From NCBI GenBank assembly GCA_963854835.1, contig OY978530.1, positions 28,358,695 to 28,422,694 on the forward strand: DNA of 64,000 nucleotides, given 5' to 3'. The DNA comes from Megamerina dolium (Eukaryota; Arthropoda; Insecta; Diptera; Megamerinidae). Of this stretch, positions 31,965 to 43,044 are shown piece after piece (the stretch's first letter is position 1; every line of letters starts with the position of its first letter). The notes beneath the pieces are model-generated. The model was not told where the DNA came from and searched no databases. It saw nothing but the letters and a program-made list of their open reading frames with translations. The translations under genes were made by a program, and so were the position numbers.

Positions 31965-32860
31965 ATCGTGCCAAACGTGATATCTGGTCTTTCAGATTTG
32001 CAATTTTTCGAAAGGGCTGATGATCGGTGTAGATTTTGAATGGTCTACCCAAAGATTCTTTCTCAATAGTGGAATAGCTTTTCTCCTCAGTATCACTGAG
32101 TGCTCTGCTTGCAAAGGCTATTGGTCGGTTTTTCCAGTTTCACCTTGCGAGAGAACTGAACCGAAGGCTTAGTTGTTGGCATCTGTTGTCAGCACAAAAG
32201 GCTTGGACAAATCAGGGTATGCTAAAATTGGTGGAGAGCAAATTGTATTCTTTAAATCATCAAAAGCCTAGCTTATGACCTAGGTACATTATCTCTTTTC
32301 GTTGAAAGAGTTCAAACAATCTCCGTAAAAGCGATTCATGTTGTGCCAAATTCCGACCGTAGACAACAATGTCATCCAAATACAAAACGATCTATTCCCT
32401 GAAGTCCAGTCAATACATGATTCATTAATCTTTCAAAAGTAGCAGGTGCTCCCATAATGCCCGACACCTGAACTAAAAGCGGTTTTTTCTCTATCAGATT
32501 CTTTCGTTAGCACTTGTTGGTACCCACTGGCCAGATCAAGTGTAGTGAAATATCTACACTATCTAACTGATCCAATAGTTCATCGATGCCTGGAATTGGA
32601 AAAACCTGTTTAATGGTGGCATAAACAACTAGCCTCCATTTCTTTTCTCCATCGCTTCCCGAATTCTTTCGAACTAGTGTTATTGGGGAGTTCCATGGAG
32701 AGAAACTAGGAACGATTATTTGATCTTCCAACATTTTATTTACCTTCTATTGATTTCTTTCTTGTGCTCTTCTGGTAGTCTGTACTGTCGTTGATTAATA
32801 GGCGCCTGATTTGTCTTTAGTGGTATTATGTGTCTTTTACCTGTTGTATAAGGACAAAAA
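31965..32860 (-). pseudogene. pol: Gypsy-type pol fragment (RT and RNase H)
   Basis: The frame 32507-32734 on the minus strand is RT fingers: 'MLEDQIIVPSFSPWNSPI', 'VRKNSGSDGEKKWRLVVYAT' and 'FPIPGIDELLDQLDSVDI'. Further along the minus strand (32380-32500) come remnants of the palm and its catalytic box ('gtatttggatgacattgtt'), and near 31985-32140 the RNase H region with a T-D-H-x-P-F-type box. No long frame is left. Confidence 0.75.
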
Positions 32861-33252
32861 AATAAATTTGGTACGACAAATTTAGCAGCTCATTGGTTGG
32901 TAGGAAAAATATTGAAAACGTGTCCTTGCACGTGTTAGTGATACCAAATCTACATTTGAGTTGTTTATGACAAAAGACATGCAAACGATAATTGCACAGA
33001 TGACAAATATTGAAGGTAATTTCATCCTATTTTCAAAAATTTTGCGCATTACGAACGTTTTTATACATTGCTACATAGGTATCATTTTGTATTTTGTATT
33101 GCTGAATATCTGGCGTTTATCGCTATTGTGGTGAAGTAATGGAATGTTTATGGAACGATGTGAAAGGAAGGCCCATATTTATAGCAACAATGTCGCTGCG
33201 TAAATTCCAATATTAGCAGAGTTCTTCGATTCGACAATAAATCAGATAGGAC
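32861..33252. other. No gene seen
   Basis: No reading frame and no recognised repeat. Confidence 0.5.
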
Positions 33253-34410
33253 GGGTCGGTGAGCTCTCGATAAGCTGGCAGCTATAATTCAGTTCCCCTG
33301 ATTCAATCAAACATTTTTATAAAATTAAAGATTTTAAAATCATAAAACTTGTTAATTTGAAATATGAAGCTAACTCTTTAGTTTTAGAGTGTTAGAGAGG
33401 TAATAACGAAATTAAATTTTAAATAAGGGTTAATATCCCCCCATAGAAAGCAGTTTTTTTATAGAAGGGAAAGCATCGAAGGCCTTAGAGTAGTATGGTT
33501 TTAAACCAACTAAATTTTCCTCTATGTCCGATTGTTTAACTAGTAGAAACTTATGTCACTTGGTCGGTACACAATTTGAGGGAAGGTTAGGTTACTCATA
33601 TGTCATTTTGTCCTAATCGACAGTACCTGTCAGTAATCGCATTGCAAAGTAATTTCAAATAAGGAAATGTTATGTTACATTAAATCTTGGCATGATTGAA
33701 GTTGTTCTTAACAATCCCGGTTTTCTAGTTTGGCATATTTATATCCGAGTCGTTTTCCAACATTAACAGACCGAGTTGAGATTCTCATTTACCGTACATA
33801 CCGTTCGGAATTTTGTGAATGACTTAGAAAATCTATAAACATTATAAACAAATATTACATGTAATAATGTCCTTTGATATTATTTACCTGGGATTGATAT
33901 AACCATACTAGTTGTGTATTTAAATGATTTTAATTTGTCATCCATGTAGAATTATATGCAAGGCGACTCTGTCTCTTTAAATTCATCATCATCATCATCA
34001 CTGTGTAGGCATCAATATTTCATGAATAGCAAGTGGTTTATTTTCACAAAAAATGAAAACGCACTAGTTTTTCTCCATTAAAGTACAACTTAAATCTACC
34101 GGATATTTCTCACAGGCAATAAGTTGCTGAGTTAATGCTCTAGGCTCAATTGATATACTTGAGAATTGTCGTAAAATCAAAGCATGCTATAGAAACTGCT
34201 TTAAAAAATTTTACATTTACGGGTAGATATTAACTCTTATTGAAAATTTAATTTCGTTATTACTCCTTTAGTTTTAGAGTTAGCAACACATTTCAAAAGG
34301 AATAGTTTATTGGTTTTAAGATCTTTAATTTTATAATGGCAAAATGTTTTATTGAGGGGTCGAATCAGGGGAACTGAATATTATTTGTCAGGAGCTCATG
34401 TCATATATTA
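33253..34410. mobile_element. Foldback-type element, about 1.15 kb with long inverted ends
   Basis: The ends are inverted copies of each other over about 160 bp: 33270-33425 and 34225-34385 share, in opposite orientation, 'ttcagttcccctgattc', 'aaagattttaaaat', 'taactctttagttttagag' and 'taacgaaattaaatttt'. A GAGCTC lies at both outer edges. No coding capacity. The part 33300-33905 has a further inverted partner at 40040-40660. Confidence 0.7.
33300..33905 (+). repeat. Inverted-repeat arm 1 (partner at 40040-40660)
   Basis: Reverse-complement match over about 600 bp: for example 'ttggcatgattgaagttgtt', 'ggttttctagtttggcatatt', 'gttaggttactcata' and 'acctgggattgatataac' all recur inverted in the other arm. 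Small indels and substitutions are spread along it. Confidence 0.85.
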
Positions 34411-34539
34411 AAGAAATATAGCCCTCCCTCATAGTTTTTCAACAACCTATAATTTAAATTATAGCTTGTGTGAAATTTTGACACTTTTTTCGTGATCCGC
34501 CTTGATGGATGGATGGATGTTAAGGTGAGCTAAGTGGCA

Positions 34540-35055
34540 CCAGTAGAGTGGTACGCACTCTGGTACTGGTAAACACTCAGGCTAAGAAGCCCATTATATT
34601 TACAGGTCACCAAAATGGGAGATAGTAGGAACGGAAGGGAAGAAAGATATGGGAAAGTGGGAGAGTTGGGAAGTTGTTTTAATCTTTCCGAGAGAATTTT
34701 CCAGATTCTTTCATCATCAGGGATTTTCCTGATGCTAATGCACAGACATCGTTTGCATATGCATGTTTGCATGTAGCGTATCCATTTAACAACGGATCGA
34801 CTAACTCCATGCCTTTCAACAAAAGATCATATTGGGTCGAAAGTAGCATTGTCGAAAGCCCCTTCAATGTTTACAAACACTCCCATAGCGTATTCATCTG
34901 CTTCTAGTCCAGCTTCGATCCTGTAAACAAGATCGTGCAATGCTGACTCACAAGACTTTTCACTTGCATCTTGGTTTCTATTAAGAGGACTATTCAACAG
35001 CACTCACGCTCCAATATATTTTTCTACCATGCGTTCTAAACTTTTCAGTAGGATA
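34540..35055 (-). pseudogene. LOA-like LINE RT, palm part
   Basis: Broken frames read 'LKSLERMVEKYI', 'SCESALHDLVYRIEAGLEAD', 'YAMGVFVNIEGAFDNATFD' and then 'HAYANDVCALASGKS'. The last is the catalytic box with Asn in place of the first Asp of YADD. Sequence is lost between the GAFDN block and the YADD block. The RT start lies beyond the SINE. Confidence 0.8.
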
Positions 35056-35068
35056 TAGATGTCAGTAG

Positions 35069-35416
35069 CACTTAAAGCCCCAAAGGGCTCATTGGCCGAG
35101 CTTCTCTTCCATTACTGTTGTGCGTCTTAAATTTGGACAGTATTAGAAGGGACCTACTTATTTTAACCGGTTCCGAATGGCAGAACACTTGTGACATCAC
35201 TTTTTCTGAGCTTTGTCACAGAGTTCTTCTAGAAGCTTTTTCATGGCAAGTTGTTACTGTCGGAAGAATTGCCAATTGCTTGCCGACAGGTGGGTACCAT
35301 TCGAAAGAAAAATCTTTTCGATATTAAATTTGTTATGCATCAGCCGGGTATTGAACTACGACCTACAGATCAGAAGGCGAACACACTAACCACTGAGCTA
35401 CGGCACCCTGTAGATG
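35069..35416 (-). mobile_element. SINE copy 2 (full length)
   Basis: The tRNA-like head is at 35340-35408 on the minus strand (A box 'tagctcagtggtta', B box 'gtcgtagttcaatac'), the body to 35069. TAGATGTCAGTAG at 35056-35068 and 35417-35429 is the target duplication. It is inserted in the LINE RT in the same orientation. Confidence 0.9.
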
Positions 35417-35429
35417 TAGATGTCAGTAG

Positions 35430-35703
35430 ATGTCAAACTGATTGGTCTAAAACTTTTCGCTAGAGAATAATCATATTTTCCTGGTTTAGGAATGAAAACT
35501 ACTCTCACACGTCGCCATGAGGATGGTATGTAACCGTGAGAAAGACGAGTTGGAAAGATTCTTTTCAGGAACTTTTTCAGACCGCCTCCTTCCTCTTTTA
35601 GCATTACTGGATTTATGTCATCGAGTCCAAGGGACTTATAGTCAGCGAAGGAGGATAAGGTAAAGCTTATCGACTCCTCCGTCACTATCTGATTTGCGAT
35701 ATA
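35430..35703 (-). pseudogene. LOA-like LINE RT, fingers part
   Basis: Minus-strand frame with 'SISFTLSSFADYKSLGLDDI', 'IPSSWRRVRVVFIPKPGKYD' and 'SLAKSFRPISLTS', continued on the other side of SINE copy 2. Confidence 0.88.
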
Positions 35704-36409
35704 TCAATAGTATCTGGTTGTCATACCATTTCTACCGTTGAAGCCAGCAATATCTTCAACAGAAGACGTCCCAGTACCCGCAAAGTGGGTTTCTAGGAGT
35801 ACATTGTACATCTCTGATTTTGAAATGGTACATGAGTCTTCTGGTTTTCGAATAGAGTCTAGCCTAATTGCTCTATCTTTTTGAAGGACCTTGCAAATTC
35901 TAGATGTTTCTTTCATTCCTTCGATTTCACTACATACATTTTTATAAGACTCCAGTTTCGCTAGCTTCACCTTTTTCTTATATTGTCTCTGAGTGAGTCG
36001 ATGATTTGTCAAGTCCACTTCTTCTTGAAGTTTTAGGGCCTTATTCAGAAGCTTTTTTGCCAGTGTTCGAAGCTTTGAGAGTTCAGTGTTCCACCGCGGG
36101 ACCGCATTCCCCTGTCTACTTCTTATTAATGGATACAATTCCTCATAAGTTACCTTCAAGTTCCTTGATAGCATCCTCAATCATATATGTTGTTGGGAGT
36201 TTCTTAAAGTTTGGTAGTCGCTCCGTTAGAATCTCACCAAACTTTTTCCAGTTCACGCTTCGAGGATTCCTGCCTGAAGGTATTGACATTGTGTCAATTC
36301 CAAGTTGGAATTCGATTAGACGATGATCAGAAAAAGAATTTTCTTTCATAACTCGCCATTGGTTGATTTGATTTGATAGTAACCTGTTGGTCAGCGTCAA
36401 ATAAATCAC
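35704..36409 (-). pseudogene. LOA-like LINE, endonuclease C-terminus and linker
   Basis: Two overlapping frames. 36143-36409 has 'SNQINQWRVMKENSFSDHRL' with the S-D-H of APE-type endonucleases; 35704-36180 has the basic linker ('PRWNTELSKLRTLAKKLLNK', 'RLTQRQYKKKVKLAK') up to 'YNVLLETHF'. One frameshift lies between them. Confidence 0.85.
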
Positions 36410-36474
36410 CTCTTGTCTTCTGCTAGTGACAAAAGTTGGTTTGTTACCAACATTTTGAATGACTATCTCTTGTT

Positions 36475-36693
36475 GTTTTTTCTATTCTCTCTCATTTTCT
36501 CTTCATTATTATTGCCACAGTAAACTACAAATATCTGGTGAAAAAACAGATTTGCGTACCAAGCTTTTTTGTATATAATATTCAAGTTAGTAAATCTCGC
36601 AAATGAAATCAAATGAATTGAGTAACTTTGAAAAATTAAAAACCCCTTATTTTTTATTTTAGGTTTTCTGCTATTTTCTGGACTGAAATCTAA
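36475..36693. other. Foreign stretch inside the LINE endonuclease
   Basis: The LINE reads coherently up to about 36475 and again from 37089 (after the SINE). The 220 bp between, AT-rich and full of stops, fit neither LINE nor SINE. Confidence 0.5.
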
Positions 36694-36710
36694 AAAGATC
36701 AGTTAACATT

Positions 36711-37074
36711 GTCGGTGCCGTGGCTCATTGGTTTGTGTGTTGGCCTTCTGATCTGTAGGTCGTGGTTCAATCCCCGGATCATGCATAATAAATTTAATAT
36801 CGAAAATATTTTTCTTTCGAACGGTACCCACCTGTTGGCAAGCAATTGGCAATTCTTCCGACAGTACCAACTTGCCATGAAAAAGCTTCTAAAAGAAGTC
36901 TGTGACAAAGCTCAGACAAAGTGATGTCTCAAGGGTTCTGCCGTTCGGAACCGCCTAAAATAAGTAGGTCCCTTCTAATACTGTTCAAAATTTAACACGC
37001 ACAACGGTAATTGAAGAGAAGCTCGGCCAATGAGCCCTTTGGGGCTTTAAGTGCCACATATTTATTTTTTTTTT
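36711..37074 (+). mobile_element. SINE copy 3 (full length)
   Basis: A 364-bp element: tRNA-like head (36712-36785), body, then the T-rich tail 'catatttatttttttttt'. The 15-bp target duplication AGATCAGTTAACATT is at 36696-36710 and 37075-37089. It is inserted in the same LINE as copy 2, in the opposite orientation. The antisense ORF and the plus-strand ORF across it are meaningless. Confidence 0.93.
36721..36774 (+). promoter_or_regulatory. Pol III A and B boxes of SINE copy 3
   Basis: TGGCTCATTGG (36721-36731) fits the A box and GGTTCAATCCC (36764-36774) is an exact B-box consensus match. Together they make an internal RNA polymerase III promoter; whether it is active is unknown. Confidence 0.8.
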
Positions 37075-37089
37075 AGATCAGTTAACATT

Positions 37090-37427
37090 ATGTATTCCAA
37101 AAGCGTGAGACCTCTAGAGTTGCATTTACTGCTACCCCACACAGTGTTCTGTGAGTTTGCATCACAGCCCACTATCAGCTCCAGATTATTGGACTCGGTA
37201 TACTGGACTACTTCTCTCAGATCCCTCGAAGGAGGTGGCTGTATAGAGTCGTAAGCTAGGTAGATCGAAACCACGTTAGCTTCGACATTGTTCCTACATT
37301 TCCAATATTTGATTTTTTCACATTCGATCGACTTGGGCATGACAATGCATGCCCGAGGCCTCCATGTCCCTCGTATTTGACCCCACGATAAAGCACCATG
37401 ACCACAGATACCTTTGACGCATACCCA
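37090..37427 (-). pseudogene. LOA-like LINE endonuclease, N-terminal part
   Basis: On the minus strand: 'MPKSIECEKIKYWKCRNN', 'VVSIYLAYDSI', 'LELIVGCDANSQNTVWGSS' (the G-x-D-x-N of APE endonucleases) and 'GLTLLEYIMLTD'. Upstream reading to 37427 gives 'CGHGALSWGQIRGTWRPRA'. The element is truncated there by a SINE scrap. Confidence 0.88.
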
Positions 37428-37430
37428 TGG

Positions 37431-37495
37431 TATATAAGCCCCTAAGGGCTCTTTGGCCGAGCTTCTCTACCATTATTGCTGTGCGTGTTAACGGG
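37431..37495 (-). repeat. SINE 3' fragment
   Basis: About 65 bp of the SINE 3' body ('aagggctctttggccgagcttctc', 'attattgctgtgcgtgtt'). The rest is absent. Confidence 0.75.
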
Positions 37496-38110
37496 GGAGT
37501 AAGGGATAACTTGAAATAAAAAACATTTTTTTCTCTGATTTTTTACGGAGATACAGCTTAAGCAAATTTATTCAAACTTTTTTTTAATTATAAAGCATCA
37601 TCTAGAGAATATTTAGTTAAATTTTCGTAATTGAATATTGAAAAATAAGCCGGTGACAGAGCATTTCCCAAAACGTCTTTTGAAAAATACGTTGTTCGGT
37701 GAACACGATAACACGGCGTAGAATTATCTGAAATCAAAAATGTTGTTAAATTTACTTAAATTATGAGTTAATTCTAACCCTCCCTTCGTTGTTGAGTTAC
37801 TATTTTCGTTTTTCAACAGTTCGTGGCCTATTTAAGTAAAAAACGCGATTTCGCGCTAAATTTTCCGCTATTTTTTAGGTGACAAACTACCTTAATATGA
37901 AAATGGAAAAATGTAAATAACAGAAGGGGGAAGCGTTTTATACCAAGAATGTATGATTCGAGTTTGAAAAGAATCGGTCGAGTAGATTTTGCAGGATCGT
38001 GTTCACGGACTTCGAAAAATTGGTTTTCAGAAAAACACGTTTGAAGTTTTATTTTCTCAAAAAGTGAGAAAAAAATTTTTTTTTTGTTACCTGCACTGAA
38101 CCATCGATCC
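37496..38110. other. No gene seen
   Basis: Non-coding, with homopolymer A/T runs; no repeat I recognise. Confidence 0.5.
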
Positions 38111-38147
38111 CAGGTCCATAAAGTACGATCCCGGCAGCAATCTCGTC

Positions 38148-38609
38148 TTGGAAATGAAAAAAAAAAATCGTTCTACAAGTATTGGTAGCGTGCTTGTGCA
38201 TTTAAGCGAAAACGGTGATGAGTATCCCATTGCATTCATGTCGAAAAAGGTCAACGCAGCTCAAAGGAGATATTTAGTTACAGAGCAAGAATACTTAGCA
38301 GCAATTCTCAGCGTCAAGAAATTTATGGCATATGTAGAGGGACACGATTTCACTATAATCACTGACCATGCCTCCCTTAAATGGTTAATGTCACAAATCG
38401 ACTTAAGTTCTCGTTTAGCTCGGTGGACACTTAAGCTACAGGGATACAACTTTAAAATCCAGCATCGTCATGGTAGTCAAAACATTGTTTCAGATGCGTT
38501 ATCGGGAGATAACAATGATGATCTGTCTGCTTTAGACTCTGGTGTTTTCGTTGATTTGAAGTCGACAGCATTTCAATTGGACGAATACAAGGAACTAATA
38601 AGGCTCTAG
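38148..38609 (+). pseudogene. pol: Gypsy-type RNase H fragment
   Basis: A 153-codon open frame with 'GSVLVHLSENGDEYPIAFMS', 'AQRRYLVTEQEYLAAILSVK' and 'FTIITDHASLKWLMSQ', plus the end motif 'IQHRHGSQNIVSDALSG'. These are the RNase H domain and the connector of a Ty3/gypsy pol. The RT before it is absent and integrase follows after a deletion. Confidence 0.88.
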
Positions 38610-38894
38610 CCTTATTGGTATCTTTATTGAGCTCGATCATTTCTCTAAATTCCAATTTTTAAAAGCTGTTAAAAAGTTTTCTGCAGATGTTATAGTCAAG
38701 TATTTAGAGGAGTATCTTTTCCATACATTTGGTGTTCCAGAAATAATCGTTTCTGACAATGGCACACAATTCAAGTCACACATCTTCAATAAGTTACTTC
38801 AAAAATATGGTATTCACCATGTATACACCGCTGTACATTCACCACAAGCCAATGCATCAGAGAGAGTGAACAGATCAGTGTTATCAGCAATAAA
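38610..38894 (+). pseudogene. pol: Gypsy-type integrase core fragment
   Basis: Reads 'IFIELDHFSKFQFLKAVKKF', 'TFGVPEIIVSDNGTQFKSHI' (second catalytic Asp) and 'HSPQANASERVNRSV' (Glu). The zinc finger and first Asp are missing. The SINE inserted right after 'SVLSAI'; a few more codons may continue at 39272. Confidence 0.87.
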
Positions 38895-39260
38895 AAAAAT
38901 AAAATAAATATGTGGCACTTAAAGCCCCAAAGGGCTCATTGGCCTAGCTTCTCTTCCATTACTGTTGTGCGTCTTAAATTTTGGACAGTATTAGAATGGA
39001 CCTACTTATTTTAGCCGGTTCCGAACGGCAGAACATTTGTGACATCACTTTTTCTGAGCTTTGTCACAGAGTTCTTTTTAGAAGCTTTTTCATGGCAAGT
39101 TGTTACTGTCGTAAGAATTGCCAATTGCTTGCCGACAGGTGGGTACCGTTCGAAAGAAAAATCTTTTCGATATTAAATTTGTTATGCATCAGCCGGGTAT
39201 TGAACTACGACCTACAGATCAGAAGGCGAACGCACTAACCACTGAGCTACGGCACCCACT
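38895..39260 (-). mobile_element. SINE copy 4 (full length)
   Basis: Same 360-bp element as copies 2 and 3, minus orientation, flanked by TCAGCAATAAA at 38884-38894 and 39261-39271. It sits in the gypsy integrase remnant, so the gypsy scrap is older. Confidence 0.92.
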
Positions 39261-39271
39261 TCAGCAATAAA

Positions 39272-40035
39272 GTCTAATAAATAATAAACTAATAAACTGC
39301 ACGAAAATTTTTTTTTTGGTATTACTCTGTGGTGAAAATTAAATTTAAGAAAGATAAGAGTGCAAGAACCATCCCTATTGCCGACGAGCTAGCCCGATAT
39401 TTAATACGTGCACCCGCATCTTATCTTTCTTGAGAGAAAATAATACATGCACCCCCCCAAAAAAAATAAAGAAGAACCATCATATGTTATATGCTACAGA
39501 GAGTAATATGTAAGTTAAGTATAAAAATTAATATGTTATTGTATTAATTATGTAGTAGTAACCTAGTTGTTTCTTCTTCTTTTTCTTTCTCATAAGAGAA
39601 ATCTCAGGTATGGCATACTTTAGTGCGATTGTTTTTACTTTACTAAATTTTTCCATATAAATTTTCCAATACAATTACTAATAAAAAACAACATATAAAT
39701 TTTATACTAAAACTTCGCATAACAACCAGATGATAGTAAATTTTAATAAAATTGTATATGATGCTATGCTACCAAGATATATTAATTTAATTCGGTAATA
39801 CATATATAAAAATGAATTGAGATTTATAAATGTACTCCACTTTACTTTATCTGTTGCTTGGTTTCCAAATCAAATCAAATTTTCTGTTTTGTTATTGAGG
39901 TGTATAATAATGTTATTCTGTTAAAATATGAAACATACATGAAGGGTTGTATTCTTAAAAATCTTTTATTGTATTTTAAGTTTCAGTGTGTTTCGGGTAA
40001 AATGTGGTTAACATACATAATATCAAAACAAAAGC
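39272..40035. other. No gene seen
   Basis: May begin with a few residues of gypsy integrase, then AT-rich DNA without recognisable features. Confidence 0.5.
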
Positions 40036-40039
40036 AAAA

Positions 40040-40660
40040 TCAATTATGTTATATCAATCCCAGGTAAATAATATGCAAAGGAAATTATTACATGTAATAT
40101 GTTTTATAGTGTTTAGAGATTTTCTAAGTCATTCACAAAATTCCGAACATTATATACGATTAATGAGTATCTCAACTCGCTCTGTTATCGTTGGGAAACG
40201 ACTCGAATATAAATATGCCAAACTAGAAAACCGGGAATGTTAAGAACAACTTCAATCATGCCAAGATTTAATGTAGCATAACATTTCCTTATTTGAAATT
40301 ACTTTGCAATGCGATTACTGACAGGTACTGTCGATTAGGACAATATGACTATGAGTAACCTAACCTTCCCTCAAATTGTTTACCGACCAAGTGACATAAG
40401 TTTCTACTAGTTAAACAATCGGACATAAAGGAAAATTTAATGGGTTCAATCCCACACTACTTTACGGCCTTCGTGGGTTCTCCTTTTCTAAAAAAACTGC
40501 TTTCTATGGGGAGATATTAACCCTTATTTAAAATTTCGTTATTACTTCTTTAATTTTAGAGTTAGCCTCATACTTCAAATGAAAAAGTTGTATGCTTTTA
40601 AAAAGCTTTAATTTTCTGATGGAAAAATGTTTGATTAGGGCAGTCGGATAATAAGCAAAT
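40040..40660 (-). repeat. Inverted-repeat arm 2 (partner at 33300-33905)
   Basis: Reverse complement of arm 1 over about 600 bp. The far end (40500-40650) also matches the inverted end of the foldback at 34225-34385 in direct orientation. The foldback's other half has no counterpart next to this arm. Confidence 0.85.
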
Positions 40661-42165
40661 GTCCTATGATAAAAAACCATTTTGGCGGTTCTTAAAGGGT
40701 TAAGAAAAGAAACTTGTTTTTCCCGAGAACGTTTCAACATAATCTTTCAAACTAGGGGTGAAATTTAAAACTTTTTTTTATGAGGTGCGACCCATGAAGC
40801 ATGCTAACTTGCGTTAGAAGCTCACGTCAACCAACTAGAAATTCCTGTGGTTCGGTGTAATATTTTTCATTTTTTCTACTCCAAAAAATTATTTTTTCTT
40901 TTTGTGATAAAAATAATATGTTTTCAGAAATAAATTGAAATAAACAAAAAAGTTCAGTATTTTTGTCTTATTTTTCTATAGTAGTCCAACGGACCCATCT
41001 TGCCCCTTAATGTCACTGAAAAAGGTGGGTCGGTTACGGTTTAAAGTGTTCTCGTTCGAGTGGGTTGCCAATCCTCTTTTTTATATACAAATCTCTTCTT
41101 CTTGCCTTCCGTTTTGTTATATTCTTTTCTCAGCAGTATTATTCTACGCAAGATCGCAGAACGCCGCTTTTGCAACAGACGCAATAAGTTTCTTAGAGGA
41201 CATATCATTCAAAATGCGTTGATAGGTTGAGAATACTACTATTCAGATGTTTTGTATATAAACACCGAAATTACAATATTTAATAAATATTAGATATAAA
41301 AACATAATTAAATATCGCATTTTAATCACAATCTCTATCGTACTGAGAAATTGTTAGCTTGTGCTGGAATATGCAAAAGGCGGCTGACAGCGTCGACAAG
41401 ACTATAGACCAACAAGCTATTGATATACCATATCATACATTCTCTTGACTGTTCCAAAGCTTTTAATATATTAACCCTCTAACTCCCCAGTATTTGGCCC
41501 CTTTTTTTAAACGTCGTAAAAAACACCCATAAAACATGGGAATGACGGTTCAAAATGTACCACAGAAATAATCCCATTAAAATTTTACTATGGACCTCTA
41601 GACACATGAAGTTCCAAAATTACAGAAATTTGTCAAAACCGCAATTGCCTCTGAAGGGTTAATATCCACCTTGAACAGAGTTGTTGCAAAAATGTCCCAA
41701 AAACCAGATTTTATGTGGTTATATTCTCCGTAAAATATTAGTGTAAGTCACCAAACAAAAGAAAAATCCACATAATATTTACAAATTATAAATATGAGAT
41801 ATAGTTGTATATAATATTAACTCATACGCTAAACAGACGCATCACACCGATTTCTTGCATCGTCTATCGCACCCATTTCGGTTGATACAAGTCGTTGGGC
41901 TGAAAACAACTGAGCCGCAACGTAATGCTAAATGAAGAAACGGACAAGTAAAGTTAGCAAATTTGTCATTATATCCTAAGTTGCAGTATGATCACACAAA
42001 GCACAATGATCAATGAAGAAACGCATGAGAAATTAAAATTTGCAAATTTGTTATTACTTTGTTAATTACATTTTTCCTATTTTGACATTCCCCTTTTCTT
42101 TTTAATTGTACCAAAACGGCTTAAGGAATAAATATATAAATACAATAATATATCACATATTAAAT
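40661..42165. other. No gene seen
   Basis: Sequence without long frames; the ORF at 41010-41222 has no recognisable domain. One possible small piggyBac-like MITE at 41471-41662. Confidence 0.5.
41471..41662. mobile_element. Possible small MITE with TTAA ends
   Basis: TTAACCCT at the left and AGGGTTAA at the right enclose 184 bp. TTAA duplication and CCCT ends are typical of piggyBac-type MITEs, but the inverted match beyond CCCT is poor. Confidence 0.25.
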
Positions 42166-42169
<4 letters not shown>

Positions 42170-42239
<70 letters not shown>

Positions 42240-42266
42240 TATTATGTGTATATATGTATATATATA

Positions 42267-42312
<46 letters not shown>

Positions 42313-42337
42313 TATTATGTGTATATATGTATATATA

Positions 42338-42409
<72 letters not shown>

Positions 42410-42421
42410 AATATATAATAT
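42170..42421. repeat. (TA)n microsatellite with higher-order duplication
   Basis: About 250 bp. Within it, a block 'acatatatattatgtgta' followed by 'tatatgtatatatatatatgtg' occurs twice, about 75 bp apart. Confidence 0.93.
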
Positions 42422-42424
42422 ATT

Positions 42425-43040
42425 CCCATAACGTCTTTCTACAATATTTAGTGATTTCTTATCGTAGACAGTTTTTAAAAAGAAAGAGTAAATAATTTAA
42501 TAACAATATATTTTAAGTAAACTAAACTACTTTTTTGTGAAAATCTTAGTTTGTGAACATCGAATATTAATTTATCAGTTTTATGGAAAATATCAAATGA
42601 TTTGGAAGAATATGATCGCTTTTCCTAAGTTTGTAGCAAGCATATGCTGAATGAACAGAAAGTTTCCTTTTTCAACAGCAAAGTTGAAGACATTTGGAAA
42701 ATGTATTTTTGCTAGATGTCTTACCAAATGAGCTGCGGATGTTGTTATTGAAATTGTTATAACGGCTTAATGCTATTGTCCAAAGGTTATTTAATTATTA
42801 ATTTCAATTTATAGCACGACAGTAAAATTTTCGAATTTTGATAGGTCAGCGAAATTCAGCGCAGTTCGGTATTTACATGCGCTGGACTAGACTATTTGTT
42901 ATGTGTTTAAAAACAAAGTCATATTTAAACATGTTGCATATAAAAAAGTACCATCAACTTTTCTCTCAGTGCCACATTCTGATAAGCCTTTTATACCTGT
43001 ACTACCTCATCGAAGTCCCAATCTACGTTTCGGAGCCTCC
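42425..43040. other. No gene seen
   Basis: AT-rich, no domain in any frame. Confidence 0.5.
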
Positions 43041-43044
43041 GCAT

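Larger units (their letters stand above)
34540..37427 (-). mobile_element. LOA-like LINE copy 1, split by two SINEs
   Basis: On the minus strand the order is endonuclease (37427 down to about 36150), linker, then RT to just past the catalytic box, where it is truncated. Removing the SINEs at 35069-35416 and 36711-37074 restores continuity. A further 220-bp foreign stretch (36475-36693) also interrupts the endonuclease. Confidence 0.8.

Noticed and set aside
33985..34003. His-tag-like or zinc-finger coding repeat (catcatcatcatcatca)
   Set aside because: A short (ATC)n microsatellite in non-coding foldback sequence.
35340..35408. tRNA genes at the SINE heads (also 36712-36785, 39190-39258 and 9023-9052)
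   Set aside because: Each is joined to the same SINE body and flanked by target duplications; the cloverleaf is degenerate and no acceptor stem closes.
41010..41222. Small ORF with hydrophobic centre
   Set aside because: Short, isolated, no recognisable domain and no supporting signals.
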